This document shows, one piece after another, positions 1 through 7,304 of a stretch of 64,000 nucleotides of DNA. The DNA is from an uncultured Lachnospiraceae bacterium (GTDB taxonomy: Bacteria; Bacillota; Clostridia; Lachnospirales; Lachnospiraceae): positions 1-64,000 of the forward strand of contig CAJUEY010000013.1 in the NCBI GenBank assembly GCA_910585825.1, read 5' to 3'. The position numbers and the translations under genes are program-made. Position 1 is the first letter of the stretch, and each line of letters opens with the position of its first letter. A model generated the notes under the pieces. It ran no database searches, was not told the origin of the DNA, and was given only the letters and a program-made list of their open reading frames with translations.

Positions 1-45
1 AAACAACAAGGAAACCCAGTAAAATCAACGGGTATGGCAATTTAA
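1..45 (+). CDS. Possible 3' end of an upstream gene
   Basis: An open frame runs in from the window edge and ends at a TAA at 43-45, giving the tail KQQGNPVKSTGMAI. It lies 39 bases before glcK and on the same strand, so it may be the last gene before it in an operon. Fourteen residues are too few to name a family, and the frame could be open by chance. Confidence 0.3.
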   Translation, partial: KQQGNPVKSTGMAI

Positions 46-84
46 CAATTGCCTACATAATAATTAAGGATAGGAGAAGAATCA

Positions 85-1023
85 ATGAAAAAATATGGAT
101 TTGGGGTAGACATTGGAGGAACAACCTGTAAAATCGGTCTGTTTGAAACAACGGGGGTATTACTGGAAAAATGGGAGATTCCCACCAGAAAAGAAAACAA
201 CGGAGAGAATATTCTGCCGGATGTTGCAGCGTTTATTGCAGCAAAAATGGTGGAAAAAGAGATTATGAAAGGCGAGATTCAGGGGATCGGCATCGGCGTG
301 CCGGGGCCCGTGACAAATGAAGGAGTCGTAGTCCGCTGTGTCAATCTCGGCTGGGATGTGATAAATGTCGCCAAAGAAATGACGGAGCGTACCGGGTTTA
401 CGGTCAAAGTCGGCAATGATGCCAATGTTGCAGCCCTTGGAGAAATGTGGCAGGGGGGCGGCAAAGGCCATACAGACGTTGTGCTGATCACCCTTGGGAC
501 AGGCGTTGGCGGCGGCGTTATTATTGACGGCAAAGTCGTAACGGGAAATAAAGGCGCCGGCGGTGAAATTGGTCATATCATTGTAAACGACAGAGAAACA
601 GAAGCCTGCGGATGCGGTCAGAAGGGCTGTCTGGAGCAGTATGCGTCTGCAACCGGAATTGTGCGCATGGCAAAACAAAAGTTAGAAAAAGTAAAAAAAG
701 AATCAAAAATCCGGGATATAAATCCTCTGACGGCAAAAGATATTTTTGACGCGGCAAAGGCCGGAGACGCTTTGGCGGATGAAATTGTTGACGATATGAC
801 AAAGATTTTGGGTGAGGCGCTTGCCAATGTTGCCCGTGTCGTAAATCCGGAAGTGTTCGTCATCGGTGGCGGAGTATCAAAAGCAGGCAGTATTATCACC
901 GACCGGGTGAAGAAATATTACGATGAGAAATCTTTCAGTTCCTGTTTGGACGCTCATTTTGAACTGGCAACTCTGGGAAATGACGCCGGAATGTACGGCT
1001 GTGTACAGATGATATTAGAGTAA
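85..1023 (+). CDS. glcK: ROK-family glucokinase
   Basis: This gene encodes a cytoplasmic sugar kinase that phosphorylates glucose with ATP as glucose enters glycolysis. The 312-residue length is normal for ROK glucokinases. The N-terminal nucleotide-binding loop DIGGTTCKIG is at about residues 9-18. The catalytic aspartate lies in GNDANVAALGE (Asp112). The ROK zinc site is visible as GHIIV (His164) followed by CGCGQKGC (Cys175, Cys177, Cys182). The ATG at 85 is preceded by AGGATAGGAGAAG, a good ribosome site. A strong bidirectional terminator follows. Another ROK sugar specificity, such as N-acetylmannosamine, cannot be excluded from motifs alone, but the overall pattern is that of Firmicutes glucokinases. 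Confidence 0.92.
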   Translation: MKKYGFGVDIGGTTCKIGLFETTGVLLEKWEIPTRKENNGENILPDVAAFIAAKMVEKEIMKGEIQGIGIGVPGPVTNEGVVVRCVNLGWDVINVAKEMTERTGFTVKVGNDANVAALGEMWQGGGKGHTDVVLITLGTGVGGGVIIDGKVVTGNKGAGGEIGHIIVNDRETEACGCGQKGCLEQYASATGIVRMAKQKLEKVKKESKIRDINPLTAKDIFDAAKAGDALADEIVDDMTKILGEALANVARVVNPEVFVIGGGVSKAGSIITDRVKKYYDEKSFSSCLDAHFELATLGNDAGMYGCVQMILE

Positions 1024-1050
1024 CAGACAGATAGTTTCCAAAAAGAAGAA

Positions 1051-1097
1051 AAACGGGTTTGACAGAAGTGTATAAGTTTCTGTCAAACCCGTTTTTT
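1051..1097. terminator. Bidirectional rho-independent terminator between glcK and the DUF4317 gene
   Basis: A 17-bp perfect stem, AAACGGGTTTGACAGAA against its complement, has a 10-base loop and runs of A on one side and T on the other. It sits between two convergent genes and can stop transcription from both. Confidence 0.9.
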
Positions 1098-1116
1098 AAA
1101 GGAAATCATTCGGATT

Positions 1117-2376
1117 TTAAACTGTCGTGTTGACGCCGTTGATTGCCGCATGTTCATTTTCTTCCAGGGGAATTACCAGGCATTTCTGACCGCCGATCAT
1201 CTGGGATTTGATCTGGGCTGCTTTTTCCGGTTTCACCCGGAGAATGACGTCATAAGTTTTGGGGCCTTCCGGCATGGATTCTTCCTGCAGTCCGGCAAGC
1301 ATACGGGTATCCTTAAGTTCCTGCTCTAAAATGCCGACTTTTTGTATCAGTTCTTTTTCCTGTTTCTGTCTGCTGCCGGCTTCTGCAGCTTTCGTATCAA
1401 TCAAATGATCAAGTACAGGGGATTCGTCTTTGAATTCTTCCCGGTAGGATTCTTCAATCACTGCTGCGGCAGCCTCTGATATTTCTGTTTCTATAAGGAG
1501 TTCTCCAATCGTATCTGCAGTTAAAAGGAGAGGCTCTTTTTCTTCTTCCGATTCTTCTGCCGTATTTTCTTCTGCCATACCGGACAGCTCCTGCTGAATT
1601 TCACAGAAGACTTCTCTGGAAGCGTCTTCGTCCCCGCTGCAGGCTTTTTTTACAATAGATTCAAATGCCAGTTTTTGTTCTGCAGCAGTTCGTCTTGCAG
1701 TGCAGCCCAAAATATGTTCCATAAGCTCCGTGTGTGGTTCTTTTGGATTTTTGTGATATGTCATAACGGAATGAATATCGGCGCTCCTGTCTGTAAATGC
1801 CGGAAAAATAAAGCCGCTTTCCGGAGGGCAGACAATCCAGTCTCTGATTCTGGGGCCGATGCGGTTTGCGTCTGCAAGATAGCCCAGTCCCGGCTTGCTT
1901 AAACTGACAGGGCAGATGGCACAAAGCAGATATTCATAGACTTCCTCCGATTCGTCTAATTTGCTGTTGTCGCTGGATTTCGTAATTACGTCGTAGGCAT
2001 CGTGGAAAATTAAAATCAGATAGTTTCCGGCATATTCATAGTTGTCGATGATCAGATCGTAAAAGCGTTCCAGCAGGTCTTCATTCTGCAGAGCGCTCCC
2101 TCTTAAGGCGGTAAGAAACTGCTGCTTTCCGCCGGAAGATTCTTCTTCCAATGGAAATTCCAGTTCTAAGAGGTTGTTGCCCACAGTGCCGGAAAGGGCT
2201 TTTTTTGCAATTTCCAGATATTTGTAAAATTCCTCGTCTTCTAAATTTAAAAATGTTTCGCCCAGCTTTACGACGCGGTTGCGCTCTCCATCTACATAAC
2301 AGCCGCACATACGGGTAAAGGTGCAGGAGTCTTTTTTCAGACGGCGTTTGATTTCTAAGACGTCTTTTCTGTTCAT
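1117..2376 (-). CDS. DUF4317 family protein
   Basis: This is a 419-residue protein of unknown function. The opening MNRKDVLEIKRRLKKD followed by CTFTRMCGCYV is the hallmark start of the DUF4317 family, which is common in Lachnospiraceae and Ruminococcaceae. No signal peptide or membrane segment is seen, so it is probably cytoplasmic. Residues around 280-350 are acidic and low in complexity (a stretch of Glu, Ala and Ser), probably a linker before a C-terminal domain that ends near residue 419. A GAGAGGAAAACC ribosome site precedes the ATG at 2376. It is transcribed alone, convergent with glcK. No biochemical role can be proposed. Confidence 0.8.
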   Translation of the reverse strand: MNRKDVLEIKRRLKKDSCTFTRMCGCYVDGERNRVVKLGETFLNLEDEEFYKYLEIAKKALSGTVGNNLLELEFPLEEESSGGKQQFLTALRGSALQNEDLLERFYDLIIDNYEYAGNYLILIFHDAYDVITKSSDNSKLDESEEVYEYLLCAICPVSLSKPGLGYLADANRIGPRIRDWIVCPPESGFIFPAFTDRSADIHSVMTYHKNPKEPHTELMEHILGCTARRTAAEQKLAFESIVKKACSGDEDASREVFCEIQQELSGMAEENTAEESEEEKEPLLLTADTIGELLIETEISEAAAAVIEESYREEFKDESPVLDHLIDTKAAEAGSRQKQEKELIQKVGILEQELKDTRMLAGLQEESMPEGPKTYDVILRVKPEKAAQIKSQMIGGQKCLVIPLEENEHAAINGVNTTV

Positions 2377-2462
2377 TGGTTTTCCTCTCTTTCAAATAAT
2401 TGGCTTGGCAATCCTTTTGCCCTGTTTATTATAGCACGCGTTTTGGCTTTCGTCACTATGGC

Positions 2463-2610
2463 GTTACTGTTCGCTCCCGCGGCGCTCACAGTAACGGAAT
2501 TCAGCCCATTGGAAGTTTGCCTGCGGCAAAGGGCCAAATTCCCTCTTGGCTTAATATACGCTTTTTTACGGACTTTGCAGTGAATGCAAAGTCCTGGTGT
2601 GAACAGTAAC
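2463..2610. repeat. Structured intergenic repeat, family A, copy 1 (diverged core)
   Basis: The element is bounded by GTTACTGTTC at the left and its exact complement GAACAGTAAC at the right. These ends match those of the copies at 30201 and 49211, while the core differs. The core holds several small hairpins, for example GGACTTTGCA paired with TGCAAAGTCC, and TTTGCC with GGCAAA. The 3' end reads GGTGTGAACAGTAAC, as in the other copies. It fills most of the 367-base gap between the divergently transcribed DUF4317 and lipoprotein genes. Confidence 0.75.
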
Positions 2611-2743
2611 ACGATGGTTTCTAATTTCTGGCAATCGTAGAAATAAATTGGTAAAATTGCCGGATAATGTGCTATACTGAATAAAACAGGCATCTTCGAA
2701 CCATAATAATACAATAAGATTATTGGTGAAGGAGATTTCAGAT

Positions 2744-3625
2744 ATGAAAAAGAGAGCGGTTTTTCTGTTTCTGATATCAGTTGTTTTTACGGCGGCGGCC
2801 GTAGGATGTGGACAGAAGAAACAGGCAGATTCTAATGACAGTCATACAAGTACGACAGAAGACGGGGATGATTTTGCAGTAGATTCTACAGGAACAGAAT
2901 CAGCTATGGATACAGAAGATACCAGCCAGCTTAAGCTTGGCAGTGCAGTGGAGATACCTGCAAGTTTTGAAAGCTGGTTCGCAGAAAACGATGCGCATCC
3001 ACAGTTAGAAAAAGCCATTGCAGAATACTGCGGCGTGGCAGAAAAAGATTATGGTCATGTGCGTTATTATTACAATTATGTGGATTTAAACGATGACGGC
3101 AGGAACGAAATCCTGGCGCTTGTATTGGGACAGGAGGTAGCCGGAATTGACGGCAATCTTCTGCTTTGGCTGGATGAACCGGAAGATGAGAAGATTACGT
3201 CTCATTCCATACGGCAGGTATTTCGTCAGGTGGGCGCTCCCATTTACATCAGCAATCACATGACAGAAGGATATCGGGATTTGATCATTACTGAACATGA
3301 GGATGTATATGGGGAAAACGGACCATCGGATGGCGAAGAAGTCAATGCAGATAATGCGGGACGGACCATTGACGGGGAGGAGACTTCTATGGAGAAAACC
3401 GCCGGTCTGGATGAAACCACAGGGACAAACGGAGCGCAGCTGCTTACTGTAGAGCAGACGTACCTGTTGTTGGTGTGGAAGGGAGACAAATACCAGGAAC
3501 TGGAAGAGGGGACGGCTCTTTCTTCGTTGGACGGTTATGAAGGAACCGCTGTTTTAACAAATAATATAGAAAGCAACATTGCAAATGACAACTACCATTT
3601 TCTGGGAGAAGGCGCGCAAAAGTGA
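2744..3625 (+). CDS. Predicted lipoprotein, function unknown
   Basis: This is a 293-residue exported protein. It starts MKKRAVFLFLISVVF, a classical lipoprotein signal peptide, and ends that signal at the lipobox AVGC, so it should be anchored to the outer face of the membrane. A Ser/Thr/Asp/Glu-rich linker follows. The remaining region contains VDLNDDGRNEILALVLG, a short Asp-rich motif seen in FG-GAP-like or calcium-binding repeats. The ATG at 2744 was chosen because GAAGGAG lies 10 bases upstream and the signal peptide starts there; an upstream in-frame TTG at 2723 lacks such a site. It precedes the polyphosphate kinase gene by 46 bases and probably shares its transcript. Confidence 0.75.
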   Translation: MKKRAVFLFLISVVFTAAAVGCGQKKQADSNDSHTSTTEDGDDFAVDSTGTESAMDTEDTSQLKLGSAVEIPASFESWFAENDAHPQLEKAIAEYCGVAEKDYGHVRYYYNYVDLNDDGRNEILALVLGQEVAGIDGNLLLWLDEPEDEKITSHSIRQVFRQVGAPIYISNHMTEGYRDLIITEHEDVYGENGPSDGEEVNADNAGRTIDGEETSMEKTAGLDETTGTNGAQLLTVEQTYLLLVWKGDKYQELEEGTALSSLDGYEGTAVLTNNIESNIANDNYHFLGEGAQK

Positions 3626-3671
3626 ATAATTGCAGCTGATAACGGAAAACAAAAAGAAAGGGGAGGTAAGC

Positions 3672-5150
3672 TTGTTAAAAAATTATGAAATTCGCAAATA
3701 CCAGATGCCGCAGGAAGAGATTCAAGCATTGGTGAAAGAAAAACGACAAGAGCTGGTACGTCAGCAGATGATGATCAAGGAGCACAAAATCCCGGTGTTT
3801 GTCCTGGTGGAGGGCTGGGGTTCCGCAGGCAAGGGAACTTTGATCGGGAATTTGATTAAGGAGCTGGACCCGAGATTTTTCAGCGTAATTACCATGAAAG
3901 CGCCAGGCGAAGAAGAATCAAGAAAGCCTTTTTTATGGCGTTATATGGAAACTATACCGGAGGCGGGAAAGTTTGTGTTCCTGAACTCCGGTTGGCTGAC
4001 GGAGACAGTGGATGACGTGATGAATGACAGGATAGATGAAGAGGCTTTGGAGAAACGGTTCAAACAGCTGCGGATTTTTGAACGTCAGTTAAAAGATAAT
4101 GGCTATCTTGTGATAAAACTGTTTTTGCAGATTCCTCCGGCGGAGCAAAAGAAGAGGCTGGAAAAGTTAAAAGGAGCAAAAGATACGAAATGGCGTGTTG
4201 CTGAGAGGGATTTGCTTCAGGCAAAGAAACGGAAGAAATATGAGAAGGTGTATGACCGGATTTTAGAATCCACGAATACCGGTTATGTGCCTTGGAATAT
4301 AGTAGACGCCGTGGATAAAAAGCAGGCGCTTTTGCAGGTGCTGCATCTGTTGACAAATCAGATCAATCAGGCAGTGGAAAATGTCAGAATACTGCCTGAG
4401 ATTCTACATAAGGATTATCCTCTTCTGAAAATGCCTCTTCTGGCCCAGGTGCCTTTGGATCAGGAGATGACAAAAGAAGAATATACGATACGTTTAAAAG
4501 AACTGCAGAAAAAGCTGAAAAAACTCCACAATAAGATATACAGAAAGCGGATTCCGATTATTATCGCATACGAAGGATGGGATGCCGCGGGAAAGGGAGG
4601 CAATATCAAGCGTCTTACAGGCGCCTTAGATCCCAGAGGTTTTGAAGTGCATCCGATTGCCTCTCCGGAACCCCATGAAAAAGCAAGACATCATCTGTGG
4701 CGGTTTTATCACAGACTGCCCAAGGACGGACACATTGCAATTTTTGACCGGACCTGGTACGGAAGAGTTATGGTGGAACGGTTAGAAGGCTTTTGTTCGG
4801 AAAATGACTGGAAACGCGCCTACAATGAAATCAATGAATTTGAACAGGAATTGACTGACTGGGGCGCGATTGTCATTAAATTCTGGGTGCATATTGACAA
4901 GGATACACAGCTTGCCCGTTTTACAGAGCGGCAGAATACGCCGGAAAAGCAATGGAAGATTACGGAAGAAGACTGGCGGAACCGGGAAAAATGGGATGCA
5001 TATGAAGAGGCTGTGAATGAAATGCTGGCAAGGACTTCCACAGAAAACGCGCCGTGGTTTATCATTCAGTCCAATAACAAATATTATGCCAGAATCCAGG
5101 CGATAGAGACGGTGATTGCGGCAATTGAAGAGAGGGTAGGTTCTGTATGA
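3672..5150 (+). CDS. pap: Two-domain polyphosphate kinase 2 family protein (polyphosphate:AMP phosphotransferase type)
   Basis: This 492-residue cytoplasmic enzyme carries two tandem PPK2 domains. Each has its own Walker A loop: GWGSAGKGTLIGN near the N-terminus and GWDAAGKGGNIKR in the C-terminal half. Two-domain PPK2 enzymes are class II polyphosphate:AMP phosphotransferases, which make ADP from AMP using polyphosphate. The C-terminal domain keeps the family motifs FDRTWYGRVMVERLEG and FWVHIDKDTQLARF; the N-terminal domain is more diverged, having FLNSGWLTETVDD in place of the first. This supports catalysis by the second domain. TTG at 3672 is chosen because GGGGAGG lies five bases upstream. 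The stop codon overlaps the thiT start (ATGA). Confidence 0.85.
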   Translation: MLKNYEIRKYQMPQEEIQALVKEKRQELVRQQMMIKEHKIPVFVLVEGWGSAGKGTLIGNLIKELDPRFFSVITMKAPGEEESRKPFLWRYMETIPEAGKFVFLNSGWLTETVDDVMNDRIDEEALEKRFKQLRIFERQLKDNGYLVIKLFLQIPPAEQKKRLEKLKGAKDTKWRVAERDLLQAKKRKKYEKVYDRILESTNTGYVPWNIVDAVDKKQALLQVLHLLTNQINQAVENVRILPEILHKDYPLLKMPLLAQVPLDQEMTKEEYTIRLKELQKKLKKLHNKIYRKRIPIIIAYEGWDAAGKGGNIKRLTGALDPRGFEVHPIASPEPHEKARHHLWRFYHRLPKDGHIAIFDRTWYGRVMVERLEGFCSENDWKRAYNEINEFEQELTDWGAIVIKFWVHIDKDTQLARFTERQNTPEKQWKITEEDWRNREKWDAYEEAVNEMLARTSTENAPWFIIQSNNKYYARIQAIETVIAAIEERVGSV

Positions 5151-5689
5151 GTAAATTTTCCACAAAACAATTAGTCTATGGGGCGGCAGCAATAGCCCTT
5201 GCCATGGTGACTTCCATGATCAAGATTTTTTCTCTTCCCATGGGCGGTTCCGTTACCCTGCTTAGTATGCTGTTTATTGTACTGATCGGTTACTGGTACG
5301 GTCCTGCAGCGGGATGCATTGCAGGAGCGGCGTATGGGCTGCTGCAGTTTGTAATAGAACCGCACTTTTTTACCATTCCCCAGATGTTGGTGGATTATCC
5401 GCTGGCATTTGGAGCGCTGGGAATTTCCGGGTTTTTCCAAAATTCCAAAAATGGTTTGACCATAGGATATTTTGTGGGTGTGCTGGGAAGATTCTTTTTT
5501 GCGTTTTTGTCGGGATGGATTTTCTTTGGCAGCTATGCCGGAGCTTATGGTATGGCGGCGCCGGTTTATTCCTTTGCTTATAACGGCTCTTATCTGGGAG
5601 CGGAAGCATTGATTACAATTGTGATCATTAATCTTCCTCCGGTGAAAAAAGCGCTGGTTTATATGAAAAAAATGGCTTTAGGTGAATAA
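5147..5689 (+). CDS. thiT: Thiamine transporter substrate-binding membrane subunit ThiT
   Basis: This 180-residue integral membrane protein is the S component of an energy-coupling-factor (ECF) transporter that captures thiamine; the ATPases and EcfT are encoded elsewhere. The family signature is seen in GYWYGPAAGCIAGAAYGLLQ and in the motif around EPHFFTIPQMLVDYPLAF, with about six hydrophobic helices. The start overlaps the preceding stop by four bases, so translation is coupled to the polyphosphate enzyme. There is no thiamine pyrophosphate riboswitch directly upstream, so control must act at the operon promoter or not at all. A terminator follows directly. Confidence 0.88.
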   Translation: MSKFSTKQLVYGAAAIALAMVTSMIKIFSLPMGGSVTLLSMLFIVLIGYWYGPAAGCIAGAAYGLLQFVIEPHFFTIPQMLVDYPLAFGALGISGFFQNSKNGLTIGYFVGVLGRFFFAFLSGWIFFGSYAGAYGMAAPVYSFAYNGSYLGAEALITIVIINLPPVKKALVYMKKMALGE

Positions 5690-5694
5690 AAAGC

Positions 5695-5739
5695 AATCCT
5701 GCTTTGGAAATTTAATATATTCCAGAGCAGGATTTTTTT
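5695..5739 (+). terminator. Rho-independent terminator after thiT
   Basis: AATCCTGCT-T-TGGAA pairs with TTCCA-G-AGCAGGATT around a short AT loop, followed by seven T residues. It ends the lipoprotein-pap-thiT unit. Confidence 0.88.
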
Positions 5740-5932
5740 AATTTCCCTTACTGCTTAAGGGATTGCTGCGTCCTTCAAAAAACGGGCTGTTGTCTGGGAT
5801 AGGCTCGTCAGACTTATTATACAGACTTTGCTGCCGGACTGCATCGGGAGACGGTGCCTTTTCCTTTTTTTTGCGGACGTCGGAATGCGGTCTGTGACAG
5901 TTGGAATCTGCGCATTTTGTAGTATCTTCCAT
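5738..5932 (-). CDS. Small Cys-His hypothetical protein, 64 residues
   Basis: This short gene has an excellent ribosome site (AAGGAGGTTCCC) just before the ATG at 5932, which is the main reason to accept it. The product begins MEDTTKCADSNCHRPHSDV, placing two Cys and two His within 16 residues, a possible metal site, and is then Lys/Ser/Pro-rich and probably disordered. The ending at 5738 meets the thiT terminator. It is divergent from the fatty-acid operon. I do not recognise the family and propose no function. Confidence 0.6.
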   Translation of the reverse strand: MEDTTKCADSNCHRPHSDVRKKKEKAPSPDAVRQQSLYNKSDEPIPDNSPFFEGRSNPLSSKGN

Positions 5933-5994
5933 GGGAACCTCCTTGTGTTTTTTCTTAGTCTGGCTGATTTTATGGGAAAATATACCGCAGCCTG

Positions 5995-6023
5995 TTGACA
6001 AATCTTTCCACCTGTAATATACT
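5995..6023 (+). promoter_or_regulatory. Sigma-A promoter of the fatty-acid operon
   Basis: TTGACA at 5995-6000 and TATACT at 6018-6023 are separated by exactly 17 bases, a near-perfect vegetative promoter. The start of transcription should fall near 6030, about 70 bases before the acpP start codon. Confidence 0.85.
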
Positions 6024-6072
6024 TTGCCTGTCAAATGATTTGATTATCAAAATATTTGACGGGCAAAGTATA
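6018..6072. promoter_or_regulatory. FabT-type operator nested in a 19-bp inverted repeat
   Basis: TTTGATTATCAAA at 6039-6051 is a near-perfect dyad matching the AT-rich TTTGA(N)TCAAA pattern bound by FabT, the MarR-family repressor of fatty-acid genes in Firmicutes. It lies just downstream of the predicted start point. It sits in the centre of a larger inverted repeat, with arms at 6018-6036 and 6054-6072 that match at 18 of 19 positions. The left arm includes the -10 box. A regulator bound here would block RNA polymerase. The likely regulator is the MarR-family gene at 13359, the last gene of the same operon. Confidence 0.75.
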
Positions 6073-6098
6073 TTTTGGAAAAGAAAAAGGAGAAAAAT

Positions 6099-6332
6099 AT
6101 GTTAGAAAAATTAAAAGAAATCATTGCAGACCAGTTGAATATCGACAAGGATGAAATCACGGAGGGCAGCAATTTCAAAGATGATCTGGGAGCAGATTCT
6201 CTGGATTTGTTTGAACTGATTATGAGTTTGGAAGAAGAATACAATGTGGAGATTCCTTCCGATGATTTAGAGAAAATCGTAACAGTAGGCGATGTCATGG
6301 AATATTTAAAAGCAAAAGGTGTGGAAATCTAA
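6099..6332 (+). CDS. acpP: Acyl carrier protein
   Basis: This 77-residue acidic protein carries growing acyl chains during type II fatty-acid synthesis. The phosphopantetheine attachment site is Ser34 in [13 protein letters not shown]. Length and acidity are typical. ATG at 6099 follows AAAAAGGAGAAAAAT. It is the first gene of the fatty-acid operon, and its stop codon is one base before the fabK start. Confidence 0.96.
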   Translation: MLEKLKEIIADQLNIDKDEITEGSNFKDDLGADSLDLFELIMSLEEEYNVEIPSDDLEKIVTVGDVMEYLKAKGVEI

Positions 6333-6333
6333 A

Positions 6334-7275
6334 ATGAAAACGGAGATTACAGAATTACTGGGCATTCGATATCCGATCCTTCAAGGGGGCATGGCATGGG
6401 TTGCGGAATATCATCTGGCAGCCGCCGTATCCAATGCCGGGGGATTTGGAATTATCGGTGCAGCCAGCGCGCCGCCGGAGGTTGTCAGAGAGCAGATTCG
6501 CAAAGTAAAAGAACTGACAGATAAGCCCTTTGGCGTCAACGTCATGCTGATGAATCCCAATGCGCCGGAAGTGGCAAAGGTCGTTGTGGAAGAAGGCGTA
6601 AAAGCGGTTACTACAGGTGCGGGCAATCCGGCGGCATTTATGAACATGTGGAAGGATGCCGGAATCAAAGTAATTCCCGTGGTGGCGAGCGTGGCGATGG
6701 CAAGGATGATGGAAAAGGCGGGAGCGGACGCCGTTGTTGCAGAGGGAACGGAATCCGGCGGACATATCGGCTCCGCTACGACGATGACATTAGTTCCCCA
6801 GGTTGTGGATGCGGTAAAAATTCCCGTGATTGCAGCCGGCGGAATCGGTGACGGCAGAGGCATCGCGGCAGCCGTGATGCTGGGCGCGAAGGCCGTGCAG
6901 ATGGGCACCCGTTTTATTGTGGCAAAAGAATCGATTGTACATGAAAATTATAAAGAACGCGTCATAAAGGCAAAAGACATTGATTCCGAAGTGACGGGAA
7001 GAAGCACGGGACATCCCATTCGGGTACTCCGCAACAAGATGACGAGAGAATATCTGAAAATGGAAGAAAACGGAGTCAGCTTAGAAGAATTGGAACTGCT
7101 GACACTTGGTTCTCTGCGGAAAGCTGTTATGGAAGGCGACGTAGTAAACGGCAGCCTTATGGCAGGACAGATTGCAGGCATGGTGAAAAAAGAGCAGACC
7201 TGTAAGGAAATGATCGAAGAAATGATGTGGGAAGCAGAAGAACTCTTAGGAATTGGCTCCGTTGGACTGAGATGA
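6334..7275 (+). CDS. fabK: Enoyl-ACP reductase II (FMN-dependent)
   Basis: This is a 313-residue flavoprotein of the nitronate monooxygenase/FabK fold that reduces trans-2-enoyl-ACP in the last step of each elongation cycle. Family motifs include GIRYPILQGGMAWVA at the start, VVAEGTESGGHIGS, and the FMN-phosphate loop IAAGGIGDGRGIAAA with GAKAVQMGTRF. Placement between acpP and fabD marks it as FabK and not a nitronate monooxygenase. No FabI is present in the window. ATG at 6334 follows the acpP stop by one base. Confidence 0.93.
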   Translation: MKTEITELLGIRYPILQGGMAWVAEYHLAAAVSNAGGFGIIGAASAPPEVVREQIRKVKELTDKPFGVNVMLMNPNAPEVAKVVVEEGVKAVTTGAGNPAAFMNMWKDAGIKVIPVVASVAMARMMEKAGADAVVAEGTESGGHIGSATTMTLVPQVVDAVKIPVIAAGGIGDGRGIAAAVMLGAKAVQMGTRFIVAKESIVHENYKERVIKAKDIDSEVTGRSTGHPIRVLRNKMTREYLKMEENGVSLEELELLTLGSLRKAVMEGDVVNGSLMAGQIAGMVKKEQTCKEMIEEMMWEAEELLGIGSVGLR

Positions 7276-7304
7276 TAAATAATTATGTTACGAGAGGAAA
7301 CAAA

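Noticed and set aside
160..678. 172-codon minus-strand frame across glcK
   Set aside because: Shadow of the ROK kinase gene; no family motif and no ribosome site.
5690..5740. Possible TPP riboswitch for thiT
   Set aside because: No THI-box core is visible upstream of thiT, which overlaps the previous gene; the hairpin nearby is downstream and is an ordinary terminator.
6054..6095. Divergent promoter formed by the right arm of the fab inverted repeat
   Set aside because: The arm gives TATACT on the minus strand, but the corresponding -35 position is TTTCTC, a poor match.
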